Shown here one piece after another: positions 1 to 8,379 of a DNA stretch of 19,561 bases. The position numbers and the translations under genes were made by a program. The notes below the pieces were generated by a model, which saw only the letters and a program-made list of their open reading frames with translations, did no database searches and was not told the origin of the DNA. This DNA is from an uncultured Bacteroidales bacterium. Its GTDB lineage: Bacteria > Bacteroidota > Bacteroidia > Bacteroidales > UBA932. The stretch lies in NCBI GenBank assembly GCA_937898205.1, contig CALEJC010000253.1, positions 1-19,561 on the forward strand. The letters run 5' to 3'. Each line of letters begins with the position of its first letter. Position 1 is the stretch's first letter.

Positions 1-87
1 CACAGCGGCGCACCCACTGAGCACGCCGACTAGCAAACTAAGCAATAAAAGCTTGTTTTCTTCTGATATTTTCTTTAATCGGATCAA
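1..87 (-). CDS. Probable CLC-family chloride channel, N-terminal fragment (partial)
   Basis: Reading the minus strand from 87 down to 1 gives 29 open codons that run off the window. A charged stretch (RLKKISEENK) leads into a hydrophobic helix (LLLLSLLVGVLSGCAAV). This resembles the N-terminus of Bacteroidota CLC voltage-gated chloride channels, where a short basic/acidic segment precedes the first helix. An in-frame TAG at 90-88 blocks any longer start, so the only usual start codon at the right place is TTG at 87-85. The gene begins 7 bases after the stop of the 119-residue hypothetical protein and is probably the last visible member of the same minus-strand transcription unit. The family call rests on one helix and its context only; any other membrane protein with a similar first helix is possible. 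Confidence 0.45.
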   Translation of the reverse strand, partial: MIRLKKISEENKLLLLSLLVGVLSGCAAV

Positions 88-94
88 CTACAAA

Positions 95-454
95 CTAATT
101 TTCATCCTCTCCGGAACCATACTGTGCGATGTTGTCATCCGGCAGGGTACTGTTTTCATCAGCAGTAGGCCTTGCACCGGTAACCTGCTCGCTATTGGCA
201 TCCATCTCCGTCTCTAGCCACTTTTCAAGATCCTCTACATCATCAACTTCTACCTGTATCTTGATCAGACAGATGCTGTCCGGCATTTCAAGCGTAACGG
301 CAAAGAAAGGAGTACCGTCAGGCTTGGTATACCTTGTGAGTGCTGGGAGATAGTCATTTGCACCATTGGGAAACTTCTCTGCAAATGCTGCAGCCAAGTC
401 CGGTGACATGTTTTCGTAGCTAAGAATACGTCTTCTTCTATTGTCTTGTGCCAT
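95..454 (-). CDS. Small conserved hypothetical protein with acidic C-terminus
   Basis: A 119-residue soluble protein starting with the basic cluster DNRRRRIL. It has a probable folded core at about residues 12-82 (conserved-looking PDGTPFFAVTLEMPDSICLIKIQVEVDD, split here as PDGTPFFAVTLEMPD and SICLIKIQVEVDD) and a low-complexity acidic/polar tail at about 83-119 ending SGEDEN. No signal peptide, membrane segment or catalytic motif is visible. The PDGT..FFAV pattern followed by alternating beta-type residues resembles uncharacterised small proteins found widely in Bacteroidota, but I know no function for them. It lies 27 bases after the YgiQ-type gene and 7 bases before the probable chloride channel on the same strand, so it is likely cotranscribed with both. 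The only good start is the ATG at 454. I am confident that it is a real gene and have no call on its role. Confidence 0.75.
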   Translation of the reverse strand: MAQDNRRRRILSYENMSPDLAAAFAEKFPNGANDYLPALTRYTKPDGTPFFAVTLEMPDSICLIKIQVEVDDVEDLEKWLETEMDANSEQVTGARPTADENSTLPDDNIAQYGSGEDEN

Positions 455-481
455 AATTTTCAGATTTGGACTGCAATAATA

Positions 482-2218
482 CTACTTTTTCTTATTAAAA
501 AAAACTGCCTTTTGTGCTTTTTTTCTTTCAGGATTTTTCTCTACAAACACCGGCTGCATATTTCTTGGGTCCAGTCCGCTATAAAACATCACGGAAGAAG
601 TCGTCATCGGGGTCGGCATAAAGTCCTGCACCTGCTCCATCCAAATACCTTTCAGACAAGGATTTGCCCCTAGTTTGAGCATATCAGCCTTAGTGCATCC
701 CGGATGTGACGAGATGAAATATGGCACAAGTTCAGTGTGAGTTCCGTTTTCTTTATTAATCTTGTCAAACTCCACTCTCAATCTTTCAAAAACCTTAAAA
801 GATGGCTTTGCCATATATTTCAAAACAGAGTCCTCAGTGTGTTCAGGAGCCACCTTGAGTCGCCCCGAGGTGTGATTGAGCATGAGTTCTCTAAGGTAAC
901 TCTTGCCATAATCATCGGTATATCCCTTGGCATCCAGAAACAGATCATACCTCACTCCACTGCCGATATATGAGTGCCTCACTCCCGGCACGGCGTCGAC
1001 CATCCTATATAGTTTGAGCACCCGCTCATGACTTCTGTCCATATTAGGACACACTGAAGGATAAAGACACGACTGTCTGCGGCATTTTGCACACAAGGAC
1101 GAATCTTTACCCTGCATGCCATACATATTGGCCGTCGGAGCACCAAGGTCCGAGATATTTCCTCGGAAGCTAGGCATTGCCGCCAGCTTCTTTACCTCCT
1201 GGATTATTGACTTTTCCGAACGCGACTGGATAAATTTCCCCTGATGAGCTGCTATCGTGCAGAAATTGCAACCGCCAAAGCATCCGCGATGGGTAATGAT
1301 AGAATCCTTGATCATATCGTAGGCCGGGATGCGCTTGTCTTTATAGCGGGGATGCGGGCGCTTGGTAAACGGCAGATCCCAGAAGCTGTCCATCTCCTCG
1401 GTTGTCGCCGGAGGAAGAGTCGGATTGACCTGGACATAGCCTTCGCCGGTCGGCTCGACAAGCGTGCTGGCATGAAGCATATTTGCCTGAGTCTCAATCA
1501 CATGGAAATTCTCCGCAAAGGCCTTCTTGTCAGACAGGCAGCGCTCGTATGAATGTAGCAGCACCGCATCTTCGACTTTGCAGCGTCCCTTGCGATAGAA
1601 TGCGATCTGCGGGATGCGCTCTATCTGGCGGATATTGCGCCCTGCCTCAATCGCGCGGGTGAGCTCCAGCATCGTGCGTTCGCCCATGCCATAGCACAAC
1701 CAGTCCGCGCCGCTATCCACAAGGATGGAAGGCATCAGGCGGTCATCCCAATAATCATAGTGACACAAGCGCCTCAAAGACGCCTCCACACCACCTATCA
1801 CCACAGGCACTTCCGGCCATAGCTGCTTGAGGATTTTGGTATATACTGTCACTGCCCTGTCCGGACGCTGGCCAAATCGGCCTTCCGGAGTGTAGGCATC
1901 ATCGTGACGAAGACGTTTTGCTGCGGTATAATGGTTGACCATCGAGTCCATAGCACCCGAATTGACTGCAAAAAACAGTCTCGGGGCACCAAGTTTCCTG
2001 AAGTCACGGAGATCGTCACGCCAGTTAGGCTGTGGCACTACAGCGACCCTGTAGCCTGCCTTCTGGAGATATCGGCTGATGCAGGCAGTGCCAAAACTTG
2101 GGTGGTCCACAAAGGCATCACCTGTAAAAAAGATGATGTCGATGTAGTCCCACCCAAGCTTCTGAACCTCTTTAAGTGAGGTTGGGATATTACATTCTGT
2201 CCGGGAGTTCAATTCCAA
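482..2218 (-). CDS. YgiQ family radical SAM protein
   Basis: A 578-residue member of the YgiQ/UPF0313 radical SAM family. The N-terminal domain carries the family hallmarks FTGDAFVDHPSFG (about 31-43), VPQPNWRDDL (61-70) and IGGVEASLRR (141-150). The radical SAM cluster motif CFGGCNFC places the three iron-sulfur ligands at C313, C317 and C320. A second cysteine group (C376, C379, C384, C390) follows and may bind another metal or cluster, as in the family. The protein ends soon after DPRNMQPVF, so the C-terminal extension of the roughly 740-residue E. coli YgiQ is largely absent. The substrate and reaction of YgiQ proteins are not established. The ATG at 2218 puts the start 29 bases inside the end of argS and yields the expected IPTSLKEVQKLGWD opening, which supports it and suggests translational coupling. 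Confidence 0.93.
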   Translation of the reverse strand: MELNSRTECNIPTSLKEVQKLGWDYIDIIFFTGDAFVDHPSFGTACISRYLQKAGYRVAVVPQPNWRDDLRDFRKLGAPRLFFAVNSGAMDSMVNHYTAAKRLRHDDAYTPEGRFGQRPDRAVTVYTKILKQLWPEVPVVIGGVEASLRRLCHYDYWDDRLMPSILVDSGADWLCYGMGERTMLELTRAIEAGRNIRQIERIPQIAFYRKGRCKVEDAVLLHSYERCLSDKKAFAENFHVIETQANMLHASTLVEPTGEGYVQVNPTLPPATTEEMDSFWDLPFTKRPHPRYKDKRIPAYDMIKDSIITHRGCFGGCNFCTIAAHQGKFIQSRSEKSIIQEVKKLAAMPSFRGNISDLGAPTANMYGMQGKDSSLCAKCRRQSCLYPSVCPNMDRSHERVLKLYRMVDAVPGVRHSYIGSGVRYDLFLDAKGYTDDYGKSYLRELMLNHTSGRLKVAPEHTEDSVLKYMAKPSFKVFERLRVEFDKINKENGTHTELVPYFISSHPGCTKADMLKLGANPCLKGIWMEQVQDFMPTPMTTSSVMFYSGLDPRNMQPVFVEKNPERKKAQKAVFFNKKK

Positions 2219-3920
2219 GGATTTTCATACCTCTGCGGAGCACACGTGCAAGAGTGTCGATGAGCACAAGTCGCATCGCAAGAAGCTCTTTCTGAGGCTC
2301 TTTGAGGATAGTGGTATCGTGATAGTACTGGTTGAACTCCTTGGAGATCTCATAGCAATAGTTGGCAATAACCGCAGGCGAGAGCGCAGCTGCAGCCTCA
2401 GCAACTTTCTGAGGATATGAGAGAAGGAGTTTGATGAGCCTTACCTCCTTGGCGCTCAGGTCCACATTTTCTGCAAGTGCAGGAGCGATATTCTGCTCTG
2501 CAGCCTTGCGAAGGATGGACTGGATGCGCGCATGAGTATACTGGATAAACGGACCGGTATTGCCATTGAAGTCGATACTTTCCTTAGGGTTGAAGAGCAT
2601 CTTCTTCTTAGGATCGACCTTGAGGATAAAGTACTTGAGCGCACCGAGACCGATATTGCGATACAGTGCTTCCTTCTCATCTTCAGCAAGGTCAGCAAGC
2701 TTGCCGCTCTCCTCCGAGCTGCTCTTTGCTTCTTCATACATCTTCTCGATGAGGTCGTCGGCATCTACAACTGTTCCCTCACGTGACTTCATCTTGCCCT
2801 CAGGGAGCTCTACCATACCATAGGAGAGATGGAAGATCTGATCTGCCCAGTCAAAGCCGAGTTTGGAGAGGATGAGTTTGAGCACCTGGAAGTGATAGTT
2901 CTGCTCATCACCCACAACATAGATGTGTGAGTCGAGTCTGTATTCGTTAAAACGGCTCTCTGCAGTACCGAGATCCTGAGTCATATAGACAGATGTTCCG
3001 TCCGAACGAAGCAGAAGCTTGCGGTCAAGTCCGTCGGCTGTGAGGTCACACCATACAGAGCCATCAGGATCCCTGACCAGGACGCCCATATCCAATCCCT
3101 TCTGTACCAGCTCCTTGCCAAGAAGGTAGGTCTGGTGCTCATAATATGTCTTGTCAAAGCTGATTCCGAGCGCTTTATAGGTCTGGTCAAAGCCTTCAAA
3201 CACCCACTCGTTCATCATCTGCCAGAGAGCTCTGACTGCAGGATCACCCTCTTCCCACTTCACAAGCATATCATGCACCTCTTCCATCACGGAAGGATCC
3301 TCCTTCTCCATCTTTGCAAACTCTACATAGCAGTCACCCACAAGGTGATCACCCTTCTTGCCGCTGCTTTGAGGAGTTGCACCATTGAAACGCTTCTCCC
3401 ACGCATACATCGACTTGCAGATGTGCACGCCACGGTCGTTGACCAAGGTTGTCTTGATCACATCGTCACCTGCTGCTTTAAGGAGATCTGAGACAGACGC
3501 ACCAAGGAGATTGTTTCTGACATGACCAAGGTGAAGAGGTTTGTTGGTGTTTGGAGAAGAAAACTCCACCATCACCTTTCTGCCTGTAGGAGGAAGCTGT
3601 CCGAAGTCCTTGTCTGTGTGCATAGACTGAAGCGCATCCCTCCAGAAAAGTGGAGAAAGACAGATATTGAGATAGCCCTTTACGGAGTTAAATGCAGTGA
3701 TTTCTTCGCAATTCCGGCAGAGCCACTCACCTATAGCCACTCCTGTTGCATCAGGAGACTGACGGGTGATCTTGAGAAGAGGAAATACCACTAAGGTAAA
3801 ATCTCCCTCAAACTCCTTGCGTGTTGCTTGAATCTGAAGTGCTGAAGCTTCTACGTCAGCGTTATAGATAGCTTTGATGGCCTCTGAGGCCTTTGAAGCG
3901 ATAAAAAGTTCAGGTGTCAT
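2190..3920 (-). CDS. argS: Arginyl-tRNA synthetase
   Basis: ArgRS, a class I aminoacyl-tRNA synthetase, charges tRNA-Arg with arginine in the cytoplasm. The 576-residue length is normal. Visible landmarks are the Arg-tRNA-synthetase N-terminal domain (about 1-95), the class I HIGH motif as HLGH at 130-133 within SSPNTNKPLHLGHVRNN, the KMSKS-equivalent loop as KMKSREG at 376-382, and a C-terminal anticodon-binding DALR-type domain containing THARIQSILRKA. The start ATG (3920-3918) shares one base with the rpoD stop TAA (3922-3920), so argS is probably translated by coupling to rpoD, and its 3' end overlaps the downstream radical SAM gene. All catalytic motifs look intact. It is on the opposite strand from the arginine biosynthesis operon in the same window and is not part of it. 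Confidence 0.97.
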   Translation of the reverse strand: MTPELFIASKASEAIKAIYNADVEASALQIQATRKEFEGDFTLVVFPLLKITRQSPDATGVAIGEWLCRNCEEITAFNSVKGYLNICLSPLFWRDALQSMHTDKDFGQLPPTGRKVMVEFSSPNTNKPLHLGHVRNNLLGASVSDLLKAAGDDVIKTTLVNDRGVHICKSMYAWEKRFNGATPQSSGKKGDHLVGDCYVEFAKMEKEDPSVMEEVHDMLVKWEEGDPAVRALWQMMNEWVFEGFDQTYKALGISFDKTYYEHQTYLLGKELVQKGLDMGVLVRDPDGSVWCDLTADGLDRKLLLRSDGTSVYMTQDLGTAESRFNEYRLDSHIYVVGDEQNYHFQVLKLILSKLGFDWADQIFHLSYGMVELPEGKMKSREGTVVDADDLIEKMYEEAKSSSEESGKLADLAEDEKEALYRNIGLGALKYFILKVDPKKKMLFNPKESIDFNGNTGPFIQYTHARIQSILRKAAEQNIAPALAENVDLSAKEVRLIKLLLSYPQKVAEAAAALSPAVIANYCYEISKEFNQYYHDTTILKEPQKELLAMRLVLIDTLARVLRRGMKILGIELPDRM

Positions 3921-4780
3921 TATCCCAGGTAAGTTTTGAGCAACTTGCTTGCCGATGGTTTCTTGAGTTTACGGATAGCCTTTTCTTTGATCTGGCGCAC
4001 TCTCTCGCGAGTAAGGTCGAGTCTCTCGCCGATCTCTTCAAGAGTCATTTCCTGGCAACCGATGCCGAAGAAAGACTTGATGATCTCCCTCTCACGTGGA
4101 GTAAGGATCTGGAGGGCTCTCTCGATCTCTGTGCTGAGGGATTCGTTGGTCAGACCGCGGTCCGCGCTTGGCGAATCATCGTTTGGAAGCACATCCAGAA
4201 GGCTGTTGTCCTCGCCCTCCACAAAAGGAGCGTCAACGCTCACATGACGGCCTGAAACTCTCAATGTATCAGCGATTTTATCCTTAGGAATATCAATCAT
4301 TTCCGCAAGTTCTTCGGTTGACGGCTGACGCTCGTTTTCCTGCTCAAACTTGCCAAGTGCCTTATTGATTTTATTGAGTGATCCCACCTGGTTGAGAGGA
4401 AGTCTCACGATACGGCTCTGCTCTGCAAGAGCCTGGAGGATGGATTGACGGATCCACCACACTGCATAGGAAATAAACTTGAAACCACGAGTTTCATCAA
4501 ACTTCTCAGCAGCTTTGATCAGACCGAGATTGCCCTCATTGATAAGGTCAGGAAGACTGAGTCCTTGATTCTGATACTGCTTGGCTACTGATACCACGAA
4601 GCGGAGGTTGGCTCTGGTGAGCTTTTCAAGAGCTTCTTTGTCGCCTTTGCGGATGCGCTGGGCGAGTTCTACTTCTTCCTCCGGAGAAACCAACTCCTCG
4701 CGACCAATCTCCTGGAGATATTTGTCCAACGACGCACTCTCACGATTGGTGATAGATTTTGTAATCTTTAGCTGTCTCAT
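3920..4780 (-). CDS. rpoD: Primary (housekeeping) sigma factor RpoD/SigA, short Bacteroidota form
   Basis: This 286-residue protein is a complete sigma-70 family factor that directs RNA polymerase to housekeeping promoters. Region 1.2 lies at about 18-50, and regions 2.1-2.4 at about 51-122, with the conserved LPDLINEGNLGLIKAAEKFD and the promoter-melting/-10 segment SYAVWWIRQSILQAL. Region 3 covers roughly 130-210, and region 4.2 has the -35 recognition helix-turn-helix LEEIGERLDLTRERVRQIK at about 248-266. Region 1.1 is absent, which is typical of the roughly 287-residue primary sigma factor of Bacteroidota. This form recognises -33 TTTG / -7 TAnnTTTG promoters. The gene starts 19 bases after a strong terminator-like hairpin that follows the protease gene. 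No TAnnTTTG box is seen in the 80-base gap, so its expression may depend on read-through. It overlaps argS by one base. Confidence 0.97.
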   Translation of the reverse strand: MRQLKITKSITNRESASLDKYLQEIGREELVSPEEEVELAQRIRKGDKEALEKLTRANLRFVVSVAKQYQNQGLSLPDLINEGNLGLIKAAEKFDETRGFKFISYAVWWIRQSILQALAEQSRIVRLPLNQVGSLNKINKALGKFEQENERQPSTEELAEMIDIPKDKIADTLRVSGRHVSVDAPFVEGEDNSLLDVLPNDDSPSADRGLTNESLSTEIERALQILTPREREIIKSFFGIGCQEMTLEEIGERLDLTRERVRQIKEKAIRKLKKPSASKLLKTYLG

Positions 4781-4799
4781 TATAGTATAAAATAAAAAA

Positions 4800-4828
4800 T
4801 CGCGGCTTGAGGCAACCCCAAGCCGCGA
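4800..4828 (-). terminator. Rho-independent terminator or attenuator between protease gene and rpoD
   Basis: A perfect 10-bp inverted repeat (TCGCGGCTTG at 4800-4809 and CAAGCCGCGA at 4819-4828) forms a GC-rich stem with a 9-base loop that can add two more G-C pairs. On the minus strand it is followed at once by a T-rich run (TTTTTTATTTTATA, about 4799-4786). It sits 32 bases after the stop of the minus-strand protease gene. The T-run reaches almost to the rpoD ATG at 4780, so a transcript either stops here or continues straight into rpoD. The structure is clear; whether it ends transcription fully or only partly cannot be seen. Confidence 0.88.
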
Positions 4829-4860
4829 CCATAATGCATATTGCTTCGCGTCAGAGTTAC

Positions 4861-6285
4861 CTATTCATCTTTGCCAAATCCGAAGTATCCAGGTCTGCCA
4901 CCGGCAGTGATGCCCTCAATGAAGATAGAACGCTTGCTCTTCTTGGCAATCTCTATCACATCCTTAGGCTCCTTGACCTTCTGATCGTTAACATAAAGGA
5001 TGACAAATCCGTCTTCGCCACCGGCCTTTGCTACCTTTCCATTGCCCACAGAAACAATCTCCACGCCTCTTTCATTGGCTTTGAGGCTTGCTCCATAGAA
5101 CAACACGGTACCATCGTCAGCAACTGCCACGGCAGACTCTTCTTCAGTGAGGAACTGAATGTTAAAAATCTGTTGCTTAGAGTCTCTGATAACTGTGACA
5201 GTGGCTTTGTCACCAGGGCGGAAACCGTTTACCTTCTCCTGAAGTCCTGAAGGCGTCTTGATAGGAGTGTCATCGATAGCGACGATCACATCTTTGCTCT
5301 TGATGCCGGCCCTGTCAGCAGTGCTTCCAGGTGAAACTTCGTGTATATATACGCCGTCAACTGAAGAAAGTTTCATTTCTTTTGCCATTTCTGCAGTAAT
5401 CTGGCTCATAGACACACCAAGCTTTGCTCTTTTTACAGAACCAAAGTCAATGATATCCGCCACAACCTTAGCTACGATATTTGAAGGGACAGCAAAAGCA
5501 TAGCCGGCATAAGCACCTGTAGTAGAAACAATTGCAGTATTGATGCCGACCATTTTACCCTCCTTGTTTACCAATGCGCCACCAGAATTGCCAGGGTTGA
5601 CAGCCGCATCGGTCTGGATAAACGACTCAATCTTGAACTCACCGCTGTAGTTTGGCATCGAGCGACCCTTGGCACTCACGATACCGGCGGTAATGGTCGA
5701 GCGGAGTTCCTCACCAAGAGGGCTTCCGATTGCAAGTACCCACTCGCCCAGACGAAGGTTGTCCGAGTCTGCCATCTCAAGATATGGAAGATTTTTCTCA
5801 TCGATCTTGATGAGTGCAACATCGGTAGCAGGATCGGTGCCGATTACATTTGCCTTGTAGGTGCGGTTATCATTAAGCGTCACTTCCAGCTCTGTTGCTC
5901 CATCTATCACATGATTGTTGGTCACGATATATCCGTCAGGTCTGATGATGACACCTGAGCCCACACCCTGTCGGACACGTTCTCTCTCCTGAGGCATATC
6001 TTCACCGAAGAAGAACCTGTAGAAAGGATCATTGTAGGCCTGCTGTTTCTCTTTGGAACGGATGGTCACCTTGACAAAAACCACCGCATTTACAGAATTC
6101 TCTGCCGCAAATGTAAAGTCAGGATAGTCTGACAATGACAAATTGACAGTTCTGACCGATCCGTCAGGCAGAGATGTTGTCGTATACTGAGGCGTAGACT
6201 GCTTATTTACAGCTGTTACAACAGCATAGGAAGCCAAAGAACTCAGGATAACAGACGATAAAACAATAATAAGTCCTCTTTTCAT
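4861..6285 (-). CDS. Do/DegP-HtrA family periplasmic serine protease with two PDZ domains
   Basis: An envelope protease/chaperone that degrades or refolds damaged periplasmic proteins. From the start used here (MKRGLIIVL) it is 474 residues, beginning with a signal peptide or signal anchor (about 20 hydrophobic residues). The trypsin-like domain has the complete catalytic triad: His in TNNHVID, Asp in ATDVALIKID and Ser in the NPGNSGGAL motif (residues 125, 155 and 234 in this numbering). A first PDZ domain (about 285-380) and a degenerate second one (about 400-465) follow. The open frame extends to ATG codons at 6312 and 6297. I chose 6285 because it gives a classical signal sequence behind an A-rich leader, but 6312 is also possible. 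It is the first gene of the minus-strand set, divergent from dnaN, and is followed by a strong terminator before rpoD. Confidence 0.93.
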   Translation of the reverse strand: MKRGLIIVLSSVILSSLASYAVVTAVNKQSTPQYTTTSLPDGSVRTVNLSLSDYPDFTFAAENSVNAVVFVKVTIRSKEKQQAYNDPFYRFFFGEDMPQERERVRQGVGSGVIIRPDGYIVTNNHVIDGATELEVTLNDNRTYKANVIGTDPATDVALIKIDEKNLPYLEMADSDNLRLGEWVLAIGSPLGEELRSTITAGIVSAKGRSMPNYSGEFKIESFIQTDAAVNPGNSGGALVNKEGKMVGINTAIVSTTGAYAGYAFAVPSNIVAKVVADIIDFGSVKRAKLGVSMSQITAEMAKEMKLSSVDGVYIHEVSPGSTADRAGIKSKDVIVAIDDTPIKTPSGLQEKVNGFRPGDKATVTVIRDSKQQIFNIQFLTEEESAVAVADDGTVLFYGASLKANERGVEIVSVGNGKVAKAGGEDGFVILYVNDQKVKEPKDVIEIAKKSKRSIFIEGITAGGRPGYFGFGKDE

Positions 6286-6361
6286 ATTTATATCCATTTT
6301 TACATTTCTCATAACTCGGCTAAAAAGTCAAAATATATGCCAAAATATGAGAATAATTTAG

Positions 6362-6369
6362 TACTTTTG
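6362..6369 (+). promoter_or_regulatory. Possible -7 promoter box (TAnnTTTG) upstream of dnaN
   Basis: TACTTTTG matches the Bacteroidota -7 consensus TAnnTTTG exactly. It lies 34 bases before the dnaN ATG in the AT-rich 90-base gap between the divergent protease and dnaN genes. I see no good TTTG element at the usual spacing upstream (around 6338-6342 reads TGCCA), so the promoter is only partly supported. On the other strand the gap contains two copies of CAAAATAT (6329-6336 and 6341-6348), but no exact -7 box for the protease gene. Confidence 0.45.
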
Positions 6370-6403
6370 TAAAAATATTGTGGTTAATTGAAAATTAAGA
6401 TAT

Positions 6404-7525
6404 ATGGAATTTAATATTTCAAGCGCAGCGCTCCTGAAGGGCATCATGGATGTATACAAGGCCATCCCTACAAAAACAGCATTCCCAATCCTGGAGAACT
6501 TCCTCTTTGTCCTCAATGGCAGCGAATTGGAGATCACTGCTTCCGATCAGGAGCTCACACTCCGCACCAAGATCGAGGTAGACAATGTAGTTGAAAGCGG
6601 AAGCATCGCAGTGCCTGCACGTCAGGCCATCGACCTTCTCAAAGAGCTTCCTGACCAGCCGCTCAATGTCAAGACCACAAGCGAAGGCTCGTTTGAGTGC
6701 GTATGGAGCAATGGTAACTCTGTGCTTCCATATTTCCCTGCAGAAGATTACCCAAGCATCAAGAGTGCCAGCGATAGCGCCACAAGTCTCGTATTTCCTG
6801 CCGAAGTCCTTGCAGAGGGCATCACAAAAACCATATATGCGGCTGCTGACGACGAGATGCGCCCTGCGATGAACGGTATTTTCTTTGATCTTGATCCTGA
6901 AAATCCGACACTCGTAGCGTCTGACCTCCATAGACTGATCTGCTACAGCTGCAAGGGATTAGAGATACCTGTCAAGTCTTCATTTATCCTCCACAAGAAA
7001 CCGGCCAACATCCTCAAAGCAGGCATCGACAAGCAGTGCGAAGAGGTCGTAGTCAAGTTTGACGAGAGCATGGCAGAGTTTAACTATGGCCACACAACCA
7101 TGATCTGCCGCCTTGTTGTGGGCAAGTTCCCGGATTATCGCAAGGTGATCCCTCAGAATAATTCCAATATCCTCAAGATTGACCGCCTCCAGCTTCTCAA
7201 CACTGTCAGGAGAGTTGCCGTGTGTGCCAATAAGGCTTCAAACCATATCAAGTTTGAGCTCAATGCCGGTCAGATAGAGATTACAGCCAAGGACCTTGGC
7301 TTTGCTCTCGCGGCCTACGAGAAGCTCTCATGCGAATACAACGGAGAACCTCTCAGCATCGGCTTCAAATCTTCATTTGTCATCGACATCCTCAACAACA
7401 TGGCATGTGACTCGCTGATCATCAAGTTTGCCAGCGCAAGGAAGGCCGCTTTGATTGTCCCTGCCGACGAGGAGGAAGAAAGCGAGAAGATCTGCGGCAT
7501 CCTGATGCCGATTATGGTTTCATAA
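6404..7525 (+). CDS. dnaN: DNA polymerase III sliding clamp (beta subunit)
   Basis: The 373-residue beta clamp dimerises into a ring around DNA and tethers replicative polymerase and other partners. The full-length protein shows the three-domain pattern of the family. The N-terminal domain opens with MEFNISSAALLKGI and contains AIPTKTAFPILENFLF. The central domain has the typical TIYAAADDEMRPAMNGIFFD and VASDLHRL segments, and the C-terminal domain has the MICRLVVGKFPDYRKVIP block and ends with the ILMPIMVS tail, equivalent to the MPMRL-type end that helps form the partner-binding pocket. It is the first gene of a plus-strand unit, with the exonuclease gene 14 bases downstream. A link between clamp and exonuclease in replication or repair is plausible. 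Confidence 0.97.
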   Translation: MEFNISSAALLKGIMDVYKAIPTKTAFPILENFLFVLNGSELEITASDQELTLRTKIEVDNVVESGSIAVPARQAIDLLKELPDQPLNVKTTSEGSFECVWSNGNSVLPYFPAEDYPSIKSASDSATSLVFPAEVLAEGITKTIYAAADDEMRPAMNGIFFDLDPENPTLVASDLHRLICYSCKGLEIPVKSSFILHKKPANILKAGIDKQCEEVVVKFDESMAEFNYGHTTMICRLVVGKFPDYRKVIPQNNSNILKIDRLQLLNTVRRVAVCANKASNHIKFELNAGQIEITAKDLGFALAAYEKLSCEYNGEPLSIGFKSSFVIDILNNMACDSLIIKFASARKAALIVPADEEEESEKICGILMPIMVS

Positions 7526-7539
7526 TTCAGCATTGAAAT

Positions 7540-8376
7540 ATGGAGTTAAATCTGACAAGGCCTCTGATCTTCTTTGACATCGAGAGTACGGGGCTTAACA
7601 TTCCTACGGAATCAATCATCGAGCTTAGCTTTGTAAAAGTTCTCCCGGGTGGCGAGCAGCGCATCAAGACCTGGAAGATCAAGCCATGGGACTACGAGAA
7701 GGGCAAGCAAAGGCCCATCAGTCCTGAGGCCAGCGAAGTCAATGGCGTCACTGACGATATGGTAGCCGGCGAGCCTACCTTCTTTGAGCTCGCTGAAGAA
7801 ATAGCTTCATGGCTAGAGAATTCCGATCTTGCAGGCTTTAATTCGTCGAAGTTTGATCTCCCGATGCTCGCAGAGGAGTTTGAGAGAGTCAAAAGAGCCG
7901 GAAAGAAAATCAACATAGACCTTCACGAGCCGCTGATGGTTGACGTGCAGAACATCTACCATATGATGGAGCCACGCAACCTTAAGGCCGCATATAGATT
8001 CTACTGTGGCGGAGAGGATTTTGACAACGCTCACACAGCAGAAGCAGATACCATCGCCACCTATGAGGTCCTGAAAGCTCAGCTGGACAAATATGAAGTG
8101 CTTAAAAATGACGTAAAGCACTTGTCGTCCTTTGTCAAAAAGAGAAATGTCGACTTCTCCGGCAACCTCGTCTACAACGACAAAGGCGAGGTGATTGTCA
8201 ACTTTGGCAAGCATAAAGGCAAAACCATCAAAGAGCTTTTTGACAAAGAACCTTCATACTTTGCGTGGATAGAACAGAGTTCCTTTACTCTTGACACCAA
8301 AGCGCAGTTTGCAAAATACTACGAAGAGTTCAAGCTGGAAAAACTCAAAGAAAAATTTGGAGGAAAACTATTCTAG
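7540..8376 (+). CDS. DEDDh 3'-5' exonuclease (DnaQ-like) with ExoX-like C-terminal domain
   Basis: A 278-residue exonuclease of the DnaQ/epsilon superfamily. Motif ExoI is FDIESTGL with acidic ligands D13 and E15, ExoII is GFNSSKFDLPML with D106, and ExoIII is HTAEAD with H165 and D170, which makes it the DEDDh type with all metal and catalytic residues present. After about residue 205 a short second domain (VNFGKHKGKTIKEL ... SYFAWI) resembles the C-terminal domain of exodeoxyribonuclease X-like proteins and may help bind nucleic acid. It sits directly behind dnaN with a 14-base gap, an arrangement common in Bacteroidales. It could act in proofreading or repair with the clamp, but it may equally be a stand-alone DNase. 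The following gene begins only 3 bases after its stop. Confidence 0.92.
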   Translation: MELNLTRPLIFFDIESTGLNIPTESIIELSFVKVLPGGEQRIKTWKIKPWDYEKGKQRPISPEASEVNGVTDDMVAGEPTFFELAEEIASWLENSDLAGFNSSKFDLPMLAEEFERVKRAGKKINIDLHEPLMVDVQNIYHMMEPRNLKAAYRFYCGGEDFDNAHTAEADTIATYEVLKAQLDKYEVLKNDVKHLSSFVKKRNVDFSGNLVYNDKGEVIVNFGKHKGKTIKELFDKEPSYFAWIEQSSFTLDTKAQFAKYYEEFKLEKLKEKFGGKLF

Positions 8377-8379
8377 GCC

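Noticed and set aside
6329..6348. Paired CAAAATAT repeats between the protease gene and dnaN as a minus-strand promoter
   Set aside because: Read on the minus strand they give ATATTTTG, which misses the TAnnTTTG spacing by one base, and no -33 element is placed correctly.
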